From positions 1 to 36,651 of the forward strand of contig NZ_JADYTS010000030.1 in NCBI RefSeq assembly GCF_021531355.1: a DNA stretch of 36,651 bases, written 5' to 3'. The DNA comes from Leyella stercorea. Its GTDB lineage: Bacteria; Bacteroidota; Bacteroidia; Bacteroidales; Bacteroidaceae. The notes under the pieces are model-generated. The model saw nothing but the letters and a program-made list of their open reading frames with translations, was not told where the DNA came from and did no database searches. This document shows, piece after piece, positions 17,593 through 26,581 of this stretch; position 1 is the first letter of the stretch; every line of letters starts with the position of its first letter. Position numbers and translations under genes: made by a program.

Positions 17593-18489
17593 TTATTGCC
17601 AGTCCTTTATCTCACCGCCGATTTCTATCTTCACCTGCTCGGGGTCTTTTGAAATGATAAGGTTGACAAGATTTTCCACACCAGGTTTATAATTGAATCG
17701 GCTCTCATAAAAATAGCTCACACCGTTTACCTCCACTTCAATGAATGGCATACGTGTTGTGATGTTCTGCGGCACGACGATGGCAGAATAGCTGGTTTCG
17801 TCGTCCTGATGGGCTATGATGCTCTGGCGTGCCACATTCGGATTGTACGTGACGATGCCTTGGCGTAGGTCGACGGTGGCTGAGGTTATGGTGCTGTGTA
17901 TATACACCTTGGCTTTGGTGGGCAGTTCGCCTTCGAAGTCCTCGCCCTTTATCAGGCGTATGCGTAGCTTGCTCATGATGTGATGAAACAAAAGAGCAAC
18001 GGGCGAATCCGACGCTGTGACACTCTTCTGCGAAGCAAAGAGCAGGTCGCTTGCCTCATAGCCGCCAAGCGATGTGGCTGTCTTCGGGGTGTTTTGGTCG
18101 AGAGCCACACTGAAAGGCTGACTGTCGAGGCTGAGCACCTTATCCATGCGTGGATAGATAGCATAGACATTGAACGTGCCGTCGTCCCAATAGAGGGGAC
18201 GGAGTGATGTCCATTTGTCGCCGTCGTAGGTCAGCGCATCGTTGTTGGCAAGATTGCCTCCCAACTCCATCGGCTTTTCTGTGTCTGCCACATACAGTCC
18301 TATGCGGTCGCCTATCTCGAAATCGGTTTCCGTGGCACGTGTCTGCGACGGATGCTTCACAACGAACGTCATCGGCGTCGACTTGGCATCCTTGTATTGC
18401 GGATTGGCATCATCTGAGCAAGCCGCGAGAAACGCTGCCCCTACAATGCTGACACTCATGCAAGCCCACCTTATTATATTATTCTTCAT
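17593..18489 (-). CDS. fimbrillin family (Mfa-like) lipoprotein
   Basis: Probable subunit or adhesin of type V-like fimbriae. The 298-residue precursor has a leader ending in the lipobox FLAAC (Cys24). Fimbrillin-type features follow: TRATETDFEIGDRIGLYVAD, VYAIYPRMD, a GGYEASDLLFA segment, LLFHHIMSKLRIRL, and the IVVPQNITTRMPFIEVEVNG stretch before a final beta strand. Four genes of this class lie in this operon. It is separated by 62 bp from the LRR hybrid upstream; no hairpin is seen in that gap. Confidence 0.88.
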   Translation of the reverse strand: MKNNIIRWACMSVSIVGAAFLAACSDDANPQYKDAKSTPMTFVVKHPSQTRATETDFEIGDRIGLYVADTEKPMELGGNLANNDALTYDGDKWTSLRPLYWDDGTFNVYAIYPRMDKVLSLDSQPFSVALDQNTPKTATSLGGYEASDLLFASQKSVTASDSPVALLFHHIMSKLRIRLIKGEDFEGELPTKAKVYIHSTITSATVDLRQGIVTYNPNVARQSIIAHQDDETSYSAIVVPQNITTRMPFIEVEVNGVSYFYESRFNYKPGVENLVNLIISKDPEQVKIEIGGEIKDWQ

Positions 18490-18551
18490 ACTTTGTCTTG
18501 TTTATTTTTATTACGTTACTCACATTCACTGCTGCAGCCTGTATTCCTGCT

Positions 18552-20735
18552 TTATTTTGCAATGATGTGTTTAAAGCCCGACCAGGATTCTGACGACTTA
18601 TAGTCATTTAAGGCAGACTTAGGCACTATAACAGTAAGGTCTTCTAATGGAACTTCATTGAAAGCACTTTCATTCACGACTGGAGGAACGGTGCTCTTAC
18701 ATTCAATTACGCGAAGCGATTTGCAATTGTAGAAAGCACCCACATCGATTAGCTCAAGACTGCTTGGCAATATTATCTTTTGCAGATTTTCGCTATTTGA
18801 AAATGCCCATCCATGAATACACGTAACTCCATCAGGTATCTCTGCCTCCCCAGTAAAAGCGCAATTTGAAAAAGCAAATGATGAAATGCTTAGCAAGCCC
18901 TTGGGTATCTTAAAACTTCCTGAGAAGTCATTTTCTTGGAAGTTGTAACCTTCAAGTACTGTAAGACTCTTCGGTAATTCAAGTTCGCCTATGAATCCGT
19001 TAGCACTAAAAGCACTACCCTCTATAGTAGTGATATCACCATGTAACTGTAGTCTACCTCCCAACCCACATGCTTTAAAAGCACCTGAAGGAATGACGGT
19101 CAAGGATTTAGGAATCACCAAGTCGCCTTTCAAGCCAGTACAACCACGGAATGCGCCAGAACCCAACTTCTTCAGATGACTTGGCAATATCAGCTTGCCA
19201 TACAGATTCCGACAATCCCAAAAACATCCAGATCCGATTTCTTCAATTCCATCCGGCAAATTCAAAGGACATTTAAACCCAGCAGAATTAAAAGCATCAC
19301 TACCTATCTTCTTCAATGTGGAAGGCAATGTCAGGACACCAGTAAAGTCGTTGTCTACAAAAGCATTATCGCCTATCTCTACCACACCTTCGGGAATATT
19401 TAGAGAACCCGTCAGACCTGCACCGTCAAAAGCCCTTGGGTTAATACGCTTAAGAACGTCAGGAAGCACAATGCTTGTCAGCGTTTTTTTATATTTGAAA
19501 CAAAAACCAGGCAATACATCATCTTCAGCTTTATCTTCCAAACACCAACTCCCTCCAAACATATATCTGTATACTCCTTTTATTCTTACATCCTTTAGAT
19601 TTAGAGCCGTAAGATTTGGCATACTGTCGCACATAATCCTAAAATCACGCGCATTAATGGTGCCGGTCACCTTCATGCGTTTTACCTTGGTAAGATCCTT
19701 ATGCGAAGCGGCTATCGAGTCATTTAGATGTCCGGCAGTGGTATTGATAACAGCATACTCCGTAGCCGTGGCATCATGGCTTTGAATATCATTCTCCCAA
19801 GGGGCAATGCTCTCGCTTACAAGCGTGAGACGATACTTGCCATTACCCTCGGTCTTGTCCACTCTGATGTTAAACTTCATCATCTTGCCCGACACATAGG
19901 TAAGTGCCTCGTTCTTCGCAAATTTGTAAGGCGCGCCATCTATGGTGATGCTGAAGAGCGTAGTGCCAGCCGGGACTGTCTGGGGCACTACGATGGCACG
20001 CCATTCATCGTTCACTTGCGAGGGAATAGTAGCCGACGACTCCACATCACCTGCCACTTTCACGGTTCCGTCGGTCATATTTACGCTTGCCTTACGTGCC
20101 AGGTTGGTGGCAAACACTATCTTGTCTATGCCTTCCCATTCGCTCTCGGTGAAGCCCTCGCCCTTGAGCAGTTTCACGCAGGCACTCGACATACGGTGTC
20201 TCAGCAGCAGACGCAAGGCAGCACTGGTGGGTGCTACATCGCTCAACTTACCCCAAAGGAAGTCGCTCGCCTCATAACCGCCCATCTTTCCGTCGGCAGT
20301 GGCAGTGTTCTGGTCGCGCTGCACATTAAAAGTATAGTTGTCGATGCTTTCGGGGTTGGCGTATGGATAGTAGCCATATACGTCTATATGGGTATGATTG
20401 TCCTTCCAGTAAACGTCTTGGTCTGAATTCCATTTACAGTTGGTTTCATCGTAAGTGTAGCATACATTATCGGCACGGTTGCCACTCTGTTGTAATGTGC
20501 CGGGAATGTCGGCCTTATAGTCAACAATGTAGATGCCCATTCCGTCGCCGTCGCAAAAGCCGCCGTCGTTGACACGTGTCACAGCCACATGGTCTATCTC
20601 GCCTGAAAGCTCAATACGACAGGTGCTGTGCTGGGTGCCGTCAGCGCCGAACAGTCCGTCAGCGCAGCCAGCACACAACACCACACATATAGTTATGGTA
20701 ATGTATATAAGAAAGTTTATGTATTTTCTTATCAT
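18552..20735 (-). CDS. fimbrillin/BspA-LRR hybrid lipoprotein (copy 2)
   Basis: A 727-residue exported lipoprotein: leader, lipobox LCAGC (Cys24), fimbrillin-like region about 35-325 (DGMGIYIVDYKAD, YGYYPYANPE, GGYEASDFLWGKLSD, LLLRHRMSSACVKLL, IVVPQTVPAGTTL), a linker (about 325-395) and BspA/LRR_5 repeats about 395-720 (LNIPEGVVEIGDNAFVDNDFTG and others), with the closing VIVPKSALNDYKSSESW. It is a tandem paralogue of the gene upstream: the fimbrillin parts are nearly identical, the repeat region differs more. The start overlaps the stop of the upstream copy by 4 bp. Confidence 0.9.
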   Translation of the reverse strand: MIRKYINFLIYITITICVVLCAGCADGLFGADGTQHSTCRIELSGEIDHVAVTRVNDGGFCDGDGMGIYIVDYKADIPGTLQQSGNRADNVCYTYDETNCKWNSDQDVYWKDNHTHIDVYGYYPYANPESIDNYTFNVQRDQNTATADGKMGGYEASDFLWGKLSDVAPTSAALRLLLRHRMSSACVKLLKGEGFTESEWEGIDKIVFATNLARKASVNMTDGTVKVAGDVESSATIPSQVNDEWRAIVVPQTVPAGTTLFSITIDGAPYKFAKNEALTYVSGKMMKFNIRVDKTEGNGKYRLTLVSESIAPWENDIQSHDATATEYAVINTTAGHLNDSIAASHKDLTKVKRMKVTGTINARDFRIMCDSMPNLTALNLKDVRIKGVYRYMFGGSWCLEDKAEDDVLPGFCFKYKKTLTSIVLPDVLKRINPRAFDGAGLTGSLNIPEGVVEIGDNAFVDNDFTGVLTLPSTLKKIGSDAFNSAGFKCPLNLPDGIEEIGSGCFWDCRNLYGKLILPSHLKKLGSGAFRGCTGLKGDLVIPKSLTVIPSGAFKACGLGGRLQLHGDITTIEGSAFSANGFIGELELPKSLTVLEGYNFQENDFSGSFKIPKGLLSISSFAFSNCAFTGEAEIPDGVTCIHGWAFSNSENLQKIILPSSLELIDVGAFYNCKSLRVIECKSTVPPVVNESAFNEVPLEDLTVIVPKSALNDYKSSESWSGFKHIIAK

Positions 20736-22897
20736 TCGACAGTTTTTAATAATAAACCCGACCAGAAATCTGACGACTTATAGTCATTTAAAGCAGACTT
20801 AGGCACGATAACAGTGAGGTCTTGCAAATGGACTCCATAGAAAGCTCTGTCATTCACAACTGGAGGGACGGTGCTCTTACATTCAATTACGCGAAGCGAT
20901 TTGCAATATCCGAAGGCTTGATCATCGATTAACTCAAGACTGCTTGGCAATATTATCTTTTGCAGATTTTCGTTATTATAAAATGCTCCTTCACCAATAG
21001 ACAGAATACCCTCTGGAATCTCCGCCTCCCCAGTAAAAGCGCAATATGCAAAAGCTGATACAGAAATGCTTAACAATCCCTTGGGTATCTTAAAGCTTCC
21101 TGAGAAATAATTTCCATCGAAGTTTCCACGTTCAAGTATTGTAAGACTCTTCGGCAATTCAAGTTCGCCAATGAATCCGTTACGAGTAAATGCACATTTT
21201 TCTATAGCAGTGATGCCATCATGCAACTGTAATCTGCCTTCCAACCCACATTCGTAAAAAGCGAGCCCGGGTATAACGGTCAAGGATTTAGGAATCACCA
21301 AGTCGCCTTTAAAGCCAGTACAACCACGGAATGCGCTTGAACCCATCTTCTTCAAATGACTTGGCAATATCAGCTTGCCATACAGATACCGGCAATTATA
21401 AAAACATCCAGATTCGATTTCTTCAATTCCATCCGGCAAGTTCAATGGACATATAAAACAACACTCACTAAAAGCACTAACGCCTATTTTCTTCAACGTG
21501 GAAGGTAATGTCAAGATACCGGTAAAGTCGTTGTTAGTAAAAGCCCATTTCCCAATCTCTACCACACCTTCGGGAATATTGAGAGACCCCTTCAAACCAG
21601 AGCCGGCAAAAGCGTTACTTCCGATACTCTTAAGAACGTCAGGAAACACAATGCTTGTCAGCGTTTTCTTTCTTATAAAACATTCAGAAGGTATTTCATC
21701 ATCTTTCCAATCCGGATTAATATAGCCACTGGTCGGTACTTTGATTCTTACATCCTTGAGGTTAAGAGCCGTAAGCTTTGGCATGCTGTCGCGCATCATT
21801 ATGAAATCATGATGATTAATGATGCCGGTCACCTTCATGCGTTTCACCATGGCAATATCCTTATGCGAAGCGGCTATCGAGTCTTTAAGATGTCCGGCAG
21901 TGGAGTTGATAACAACATACTCAGTAGCCGTGGCATCATGGCTCTGGAGATCATTCTCCCAAGGGGCAATGCTCTCGCTTACAAGCGTGAGACGATACTT
22001 GCCATTACCCTCGGCCTTATCCACTCTGATGTTGAACTTCATCATCTTGCCCGACACATAGGTAAACGCCTCGTTCTTAGCGAACTTGTACGGTGCTCCA
22101 CCTATAGTGATGTTGAAGAGTATAGTGCCAGCTGGGACAGTCTGAGGCACTACGATGGCACGCCATTCATCGTTCACTTGCGAGGGAATGGTAGCCGACG
22201 TCTCCACGTCACCTGCCACTTTCACGGTTCCGTCCGTCATGTTTATGCTTGCCTTACGTGCCAGATTGGTGGCAAGCACTGTCTTATCTATGCTTTCCCA
22301 TTCGCTCTCGGTGAAACCCTCGCCCTTGAGCAGTTTCACGCAGGCACTCGACATACGGTGTCTCAGCAACAGACGCAAAGCGGCACTGGTGGGTGCTACG
22401 TCGCTCAACTTGCCCCAAAGAAAGTCGCTCGCCTCATAGCCGCCCATCTTGCCGTCGGCAGTGGCAGTGCTCTGGTCGCGCTGTACATTAAAAGTATAGT
22501 TGTCGATGTTTACAGATTGGGCGTATGGATAGTAGCCATATACGTCTATATGGGTATGAAAGTCTTTCCAGTAAACATCATAGTCAGAATTCCATTTACG
22601 GTTGGCTTCATCGTAAGTGTAGCATACATTGTTGGCACGGTTGCCACTCTGCTGCAGCGTGCCGGGTGTACCAGCCTTATAGTCAACAATGTAGATGCCC
22701 ATTCCGTCGCCGTTGCAAAAGCCGCCGTCGTTGACACGCGTCACAGCCACCTGGTCTATCTCGCCCGAAAGCTCAATACGCTGGGTGTGGTACTGTGTGC
22801 CGTCAGCGCCGAACAGTCCGTCAGCGCAACTAGCACACAACACCACACATATAGTTATGGCAATATATATAAGAAAGTTTATGTGTTTCCTCATCAT
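20732..22897 (-). CDS. fimbrillin/BspA-LRR hybrid lipoprotein (copy 1)
   Basis: Same layout as its downstream paralogue: leader, lipobox LCASC, fimbrillin-like region, linker, BspA/LRR_5 repeats and the closing VIVPKSALNDYKSSDFW. I place the start at 22897 (MMRKHINFLIY, 721 residues), because this aligns with MIRKYINFLIY of the paralogue; the frame is open to an ATG at 22948, but that would add 17 residues before the leader and overlap the upstream gene. With the shorter start the gap to the upstream fimbrillin gene is 25 bp. LRR units show the same order but different residues, as expected of a surface-exposed variable ligand face. Confidence 0.88.
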   Translation of the reverse strand: MMRKHINFLIYIAITICVVLCASCADGLFGADGTQYHTQRIELSGEIDQVAVTRVNDGGFCNGDGMGIYIVDYKAGTPGTLQQSGNRANNVCYTYDEANRKWNSDYDVYWKDFHTHIDVYGYYPYAQSVNIDNYTFNVQRDQSTATADGKMGGYEASDFLWGKLSDVAPTSAALRLLLRHRMSSACVKLLKGEGFTESEWESIDKTVLATNLARKASINMTDGTVKVAGDVETSATIPSQVNDEWRAIVVPQTVPAGTILFNITIGGAPYKFAKNEAFTYVSGKMMKFNIRVDKAEGNGKYRLTLVSESIAPWENDLQSHDATATEYVVINSTAGHLKDSIAASHKDIAMVKRMKVTGIINHHDFIMMRDSMPKLTALNLKDVRIKVPTSGYINPDWKDDEIPSECFIRKKTLTSIVFPDVLKSIGSNAFAGSGLKGSLNIPEGVVEIGKWAFTNNDFTGILTLPSTLKKIGVSAFSECCFICPLNLPDGIEEIESGCFYNCRYLYGKLILPSHLKKMGSSAFRGCTGFKGDLVIPKSLTVIPGLAFYECGLEGRLQLHDGITAIEKCAFTRNGFIGELELPKSLTILERGNFDGNYFSGSFKIPKGLLSISVSAFAYCAFTGEAEIPEGILSIGEGAFYNNENLQKIILPSSLELIDDQAFGYCKSLRVIECKSTVPPVVNDRAFYGVHLQDLTVIVPKSALNDYKSSDFWSGLLLKTVE

Positions 22898-22922
22898 GCA
22901 ACAGTAATCAATAAAAAACAGA

Positions 22923-23891
22923 TTATTCCTCAGTAGCCGTTCCACCATAGTCTACACCGTCTGAGTCCCATCCGGTTATGGTGGCGTTCAAGCCGCTGCT
23001 TTTCTTAGCAAGTGTTACATTGAACGTATAGCTTTTGCCACTTACAAAATCGAAAGCCTTGGAGAACACGAAGTCACGTCCGTCCACATTCACATTTATC
23101 AGATTGGTCTGCGCTACTTGCTGCGGCACCACAATGGCACGATAGACATTGCCGTCCTTGTATGGTGTCATCGGAGTCATAGTCAATGACTCACTATCAG
23201 AATTCATAATAGGTTCCACCTTGCCCGTAGCAAGGTCAATGTTGGCACTTACGGCAGGAACGTTAAGCGTCACCTTAACGTCCGAGGCGGCAAGCGAAGC
23301 ATCGGTGAATCCTTCGCCTGGCTTCAAGGCTATCACCACCCTACTCATCACATGCTTTGACGCAATGTGGACAGTTGTCTGACTTGGCGCCACATTTAAC
23401 GTAGAACCAATGATGACATCGGAATTCTTATAAGAGTTGACTTTGCTTTGATCAGCTTCTACTTTAAACACCATAGGGTTCTCGTTTGCGTGTACTGCCT
23501 GATAAGGATAATACAAATAAAAATCAGCACACGTCTTGTCATCTTTCCAATACACTGTCTCGTCGGGAGTCCAAGTATTGTAAGAATATGTATAACGCAT
23601 ATTGTCAACATAATTGCCCGAAGGCTTTAAGTCATTTTGCGAACCGTCATCGTTACGATTCACAACATAAAGTCCTATCCGGTCGCCACTCTCAAACGCA
23701 GTTTCGGTGACACGAGTTATAGAGGTGCTGATGCCAATGGGTATACGCACTGTTGGTTTTTCGGGCTGCGGAGGTGTAGGCTCATCGTCCACACCGTTTT
23801 CTGCTCCCGAAGAGCAAGCCAACAGAAAAAAACTGACAGCAGCAATGTATAAGCACTTATTCAACAACTTATTTATTATCATAGATTTCAT
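22923..23891 (-). CDS. fimbrillin family lipoprotein, first gene of the surface operon
   Basis: A 322-residue lipoprotein with leader and lipobox FLLAC (Cys26), then a Pro/Glu linker (DDEPTPPQPEKP) and fimbrillin features: TSITRVTETAFESGDRIGLYVVN, FYLYYPYQ, KHVMSRVVIALKPGEGF, RAIVVPQQVAQTNLINVNVDGRDFVF and SGKSYTFNVTL. A second Met at residue 4 is also a possible start. The gene lies directly after the promoter at 23923-23968, so it is the first of a nine-gene unit that ends with the Ser/Thr kinase. Confidence 0.88.
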   Translation of the reverse strand: MKSMIINKLLNKCLYIAAVSFFLLACSSGAENGVDDEPTPPQPEKPTVRIPIGISTSITRVTETAFESGDRIGLYVVNRNDDGSQNDLKPSGNYVDNMRYTYSYNTWTPDETVYWKDDKTCADFYLYYPYQAVHANENPMVFKVEADQSKVNSYKNSDVIIGSTLNVAPSQTTVHIASKHVMSRVVIALKPGEGFTDASLAASDVKVTLNVPAVSANIDLATGKVEPIMNSDSESLTMTPMTPYKDGNVYRAIVVPQQVAQTNLINVNVDGRDFVFSKAFDFVSGKSYTFNVTLAKKSSGLNATITGWDSDGVDYGGTATEE

Positions 23892-23922
23892 GTTTTGTTA
23901 TTGCCGTATTATAATAGTTGTG

Positions 23923-23968
23923 CAAAATTACACAATTTATGTGAATACGACAAGTTCACAATAGTTCA
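23923..23968 (-). promoter_or_regulatory. promoter with direct-repeat element, fimbrillin operon
   Basis: On the minus strand the 19-mer TGAACTATTGTGAACTTGT (23968-23950), exactly 19 nt, then TAATTTTG (23930-23923), a perfect TAnnTTTG box 32 nt before the ATG. The 19-mer holds two TGAAC units 10 bp apart and its end overlaps the -33 position. The same arrangement occurs at 35805-35850 and 36454-36499. The rest of 23969-24051 is AT-rich with weak hairpins and nothing else recognisable. Confidence 0.72.
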
Positions 23969-24051
23969 CGATAAGCAAAACTATTGATTTACAGCACTAT
24001 TACTCCTCTATTTTTCTTTAAGAAATCTATGATAATAGTGATTTTACATAA

Positions 24052-25455
24052 TTACCAAAACCACCTCCGCATCATTTTCCTCATGAACTCCTCGGTAATC
24101 GGAAAGCCGGAGGCATCGCCTATTACAGCGTCGATGTGGCAGTAGGGGCATTCGGCTGTCGGTTCTTCGTCGGAGATGTAGTCCGTGATTTCGGACGGCG
24201 GGAATATCTCGCAGCAGCTGAAGCAGCCGCATAGCTTCGACTGCTCCAACTGCTGCTTGTTGCGGAAGCTGCAATCGTGAGCTTGGCGAAGTATTCTGTC
24301 TCGCTCCTCCTCTTCTTTCTGCTTTTTCTCAGCCTTTTCCAGATAACCCTTGAATCGTCTCTGAAGATAAAGTGGCACATGATAGTGAGGGGCGAAGACA
24401 CGCAGCGACGGAACGTGTTCGTGGTATTCATAGCCGGGACCATCTATCACGGTGTAGCTGTCGTCGGTCTCGTCGAAAGGCAGTTCATCCAATCCTCTCT
24501 TATCCTTAATGCTTTGGCTTTTCTCCCATATCCATTCCGTAGTAAGCGGAGTGCCTACAACGATGGCAAGCCTCACCTCGTCGCCACTATATACTTCCAC
24601 AATGTCGCCCTTCTGGAATCTAATCTGTTCTGCATTTCTGCCTCGGAAGGTCTCGTCAGGATGGCGGTCGTATTCGGGCGAGTCGCTTACGCCTGGATAG
24701 TAGGTGCTGAATCCCGAGCAGCAGAAGGAGCGGTCAATAAGGTTTCCCTCACCGTCATACACACTTTCAGAAAGACATTCGCGGTTATAGTGCAACAGTC
24801 CCATCGGAATCTCCGAGATATAATAGCAGAAGGTGTCGCGCGGATAGTCGTCCTCCCGCTTCATCTTTCTGCGACATTCTATGTCCTGGTGCATCAGCCT
24901 CTCAGCCTCCTCAAGGGTTGTGGCAAAGGCTTGCGGACAAAAATTGCTCACCTTATATTTAGGATAATGCGAACGCTTCTTCTCCTCCAGCTCTTCCGTC
25001 TCTAATACTTCGAGCTTGAAGACGGCTGCCACATCCCGATGCTGCGGATGCTCAGCCAATTGCTTGAATTCGTCATAAGATAATTGTTTCATTGGAAGTA
25101 TCCTCTTTGTCTTTGCCGATTGATGATAATGGTGTGTCTTCTTATATTCAGTACCATCACAGTTAGTGATACATAATTCAAGAACCAATCCATCCAACTG
25201 ATAGTCAGTCGGGATATTGATGGCACGTCTTACGATATCCATTTCTAAGAAGTTGCTGCCGTCCTTTTTGCAGAGCACAACGTCCATATAGTCTGGCATG
25301 TCTGGTATAGTTCCTGGCTCCGACATTTGTGGCTGCAACTCCCCGAACGCTTCCTTCACATACTCATAGATTCCATGAGTATATTTTTCGATGTCCACCC
25401 CTACATAGCGTGTATAGGTGTATTTGATAATGCATAAAGACATTTTACCTGCCAT
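24052..25455 (-). CDS. hypothetical protein with C-terminal Cys-rich (zinc-binding) domain
   Basis: A 467-residue cytoplasmic protein. Residues 1-360 are not recognised, though about 282-312 (KGDIVEVYSGDEVRLAIVVG) looks like a small SH3-like beta barrel. After a charged helix (about 370-392) comes a widespread C-terminal domain: C409-C411-C414 with FPPSEI, C436PYC439 and HIDAVIGDASGFPITEEF, then a terminal WF. That domain is found at the ends of many hypothetical bacterial proteins, several near toxin-immunity or mobile loci. The start is 1 nt after the stop of a short open frame (25457-25606). A terminator at 25570-25600 separates it from the upstream SPFH/protease operon. Confidence 0.75.
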   Translation of the reverse strand: MAGKMSLCIIKYTYTRYVGVDIEKYTHGIYEYVKEAFGELQPQMSEPGTIPDMPDYMDVVLCKKDGSNFLEMDIVRRAINIPTDYQLDGLVLELCITNCDGTEYKKTHHYHQSAKTKRILPMKQLSYDEFKQLAEHPQHRDVAAVFKLEVLETEELEEKKRSHYPKYKVSNFCPQAFATTLEEAERLMHQDIECRRKMKREDDYPRDTFCYYISEIPMGLLHYNRECLSESVYDGEGNLIDRSFCCSGFSTYYPGVSDSPEYDRHPDETFRGRNAEQIRFQKGDIVEVYSGDEVRLAIVVGTPLTTEWIWEKSQSIKDKRGLDELPFDETDDSYTVIDGPGYEYHEHVPSLRVFAPHYHVPLYLQRRFKGYLEKAEKKQKEEEERDRILRQAHDCSFRNKQQLEQSKLCGCFSCCEIFPPSEITDYISDEEPTAECPYCHIDAVIGDASGFPITEEFMRKMMRRWFW

Positions 25456-25456
25456 A

Positions 25457-25606
25457 TTATTTTGTATTTTGTTTATCCTCCTTGTCGTCGCTATGGTCCA
25501 TCACTATCTGATAATACTTAAGCACTTCTCGCGTAACTTGCACATATTTTGTCGTTGATAACCTTTTACAAAAGAGGCGACCATAAAGATCGCCTCTTTT
25601 GTTCAG
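25457..25606 (-). other. possible short coding remnant upstream of the 467-residue gene
   Basis: This frame encodes 49 residues (from CTG) with protein-like composition, such as DLYGRLFCKRL and QVTREVLKYYQIVMDH, and its TAA ends 1 nt before the next ATG. There is no ATG near its beginning and its first third coincides with the terminator hairpin, so it is either a chance frame, a gene remnant, or a peptide with a GTG start near 25543. The 166-bp spacer 25456-25621 otherwise holds only the terminator. Confidence 0.25.
25570..25600 (-). terminator. intrinsic terminator closing the SPFH/protease operon
   Basis: A perfect 11-bp stem, AAAAGAGGCGA at 25570-25580 with TCGCCTCTTTT at 25590-25600, and a 9-nt loop, 21 nt past the stop of the GIY-YIG-like gene. 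The A and T ends let it work in both directions. Confidence 0.88.
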
Positions 25607-25621
25607 TTATGGTTGATTGGT

Positions 25622-26575
25622 TTACTTTTCAAATGTGTTATACAATTTCAAGATGTTTTCTGCAAACCAGTCTACCAATTCGTCATCTGATTTCTCCAAC
25701 GTATCAGTAACGAGCCACATCCATTTGCCTTCCTGTCTTGCACCAGGTTTCTGCTCCAAGTTAGGCAACTGAGAGAGAACATCATTCTTGGCAATGAATT
25801 CCTGCATCTTGACTTTAGCATCCTCACCACCTGTTGTGTATATGCAAACTCTGGCTGTGTTATAGCGAACGCTGTAGCCACAGTCATAAGCAAAGCCTTC
25901 GTGGGTTGGCGAATTGAAACCGATGTATGGGCGACCCTTCGGGTTGTTAATATGTGACTGCACTTTGTCTTTTACTCTTTCAACTACTTTCTCCCAAATA
26001 TTGTTGCACCATTCAACATTAGCCTCTGAAGCTTCGTTGCTGGTAGCAGGAGCGTCAGTAGATTCACCTTCTGTTACAGGCTCGAAAGGTAGCTCTACTG
26101 AATTATTGTGCTTTATCAATTCCATAAAGTCATCGAAGCCTTCCTTGCCGTAGTAATCCAAGATAAGGTCACGCTCAAACTTTGCAACAGCATTGAGCAC
26201 CTGACTACGAGTTACGCCATAAACAAACTCACGACCTGCCTTAATCTCATATTTTTCAACACTTTGGTTATGCAACTTTGAACACTCCAAGCAATACATA
26301 TCGTTGGTCAGCAAGTTGCGGATTCTATCATCCACATTGCCGCTCATCTCTGGGTACTCAAATACATCAAAAAGCTGACATACCTCAGGGATGCCCGTAC
26401 GAACCTCTTGATTGATTCGCTCCATAGCACAATCCCACATATCTTTACAGTCATCTGTCTCGGAGGTCTGACCGATTTTGAGCCAACCGCCGTCCTCCTG
26501 CTTCAACTCAGTATTCGAGAAATAATGAGAAGAAAGCCGCTTGGGACCAAATACGTAAATTAATGTTCTCTTCAT
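25622..26575 (-). CDS. GIY-YIG-like (T5orf172-type) protein with DUF4268-like C-terminus
   Basis: A 317-residue soluble protein. The N-terminal part resembles GIY-YIG family nucleases of the T5orf172/MUG113 type: LIYVFG (residues 5-10) as the first motif, GWLKIGQTS (30-38) as the second, R53 in the following helix, an acidic D82-D83 helix, and AGREFVYGVTRSQVLNAV (113-130) near its end. The first tyrosine sits in an atypical LIYVFG context, so activity is uncertain. An acidic linker (about 165-185) leads to a C-terminal domain (about 187-315) with VKDKVQSHINN, GRPYIGFNSP and a beta strand ARVCIYTTGG, reminiscent of DUF4268. Last gene of the operon, 6 bp after the zinc-ribbon gene. Confidence 0.65.
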   Translation of the reverse strand: MKRTLIYVFGPKRLSSHYFSNTELKQEDGGWLKIGQTSETDDCKDMWDCAMERINQEVRTGIPEVCQLFDVFEYPEMSGNVDDRIRNLLTNDMYCLECSKLHNQSVEKYEIKAGREFVYGVTRSQVLNAVAKFERDLILDYYGKEGFDDFMELIKHNNSVELPFEPVTEGESTDAPATSNEASEANVEWCNNIWEKVVERVKDKVQSHINNPKGRPYIGFNSPTHEGFAYDCGYSVRYNTARVCIYTTGGEDAKVKMQEFIAKNDVLSQLPNLEQKPGARQEGKWMWLVTDTLEKSDDELVDWFAENILKLYNTFEK

Positions 26576-26581
26576 TGTATA

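Noticed and set aside
24003..24051. Terminator for the 467-residue gene
   Set aside because: An 8-bp AT-only inverted repeat (23995-24002 with 24033-24040) with a 30-nt loop is too weak to call.
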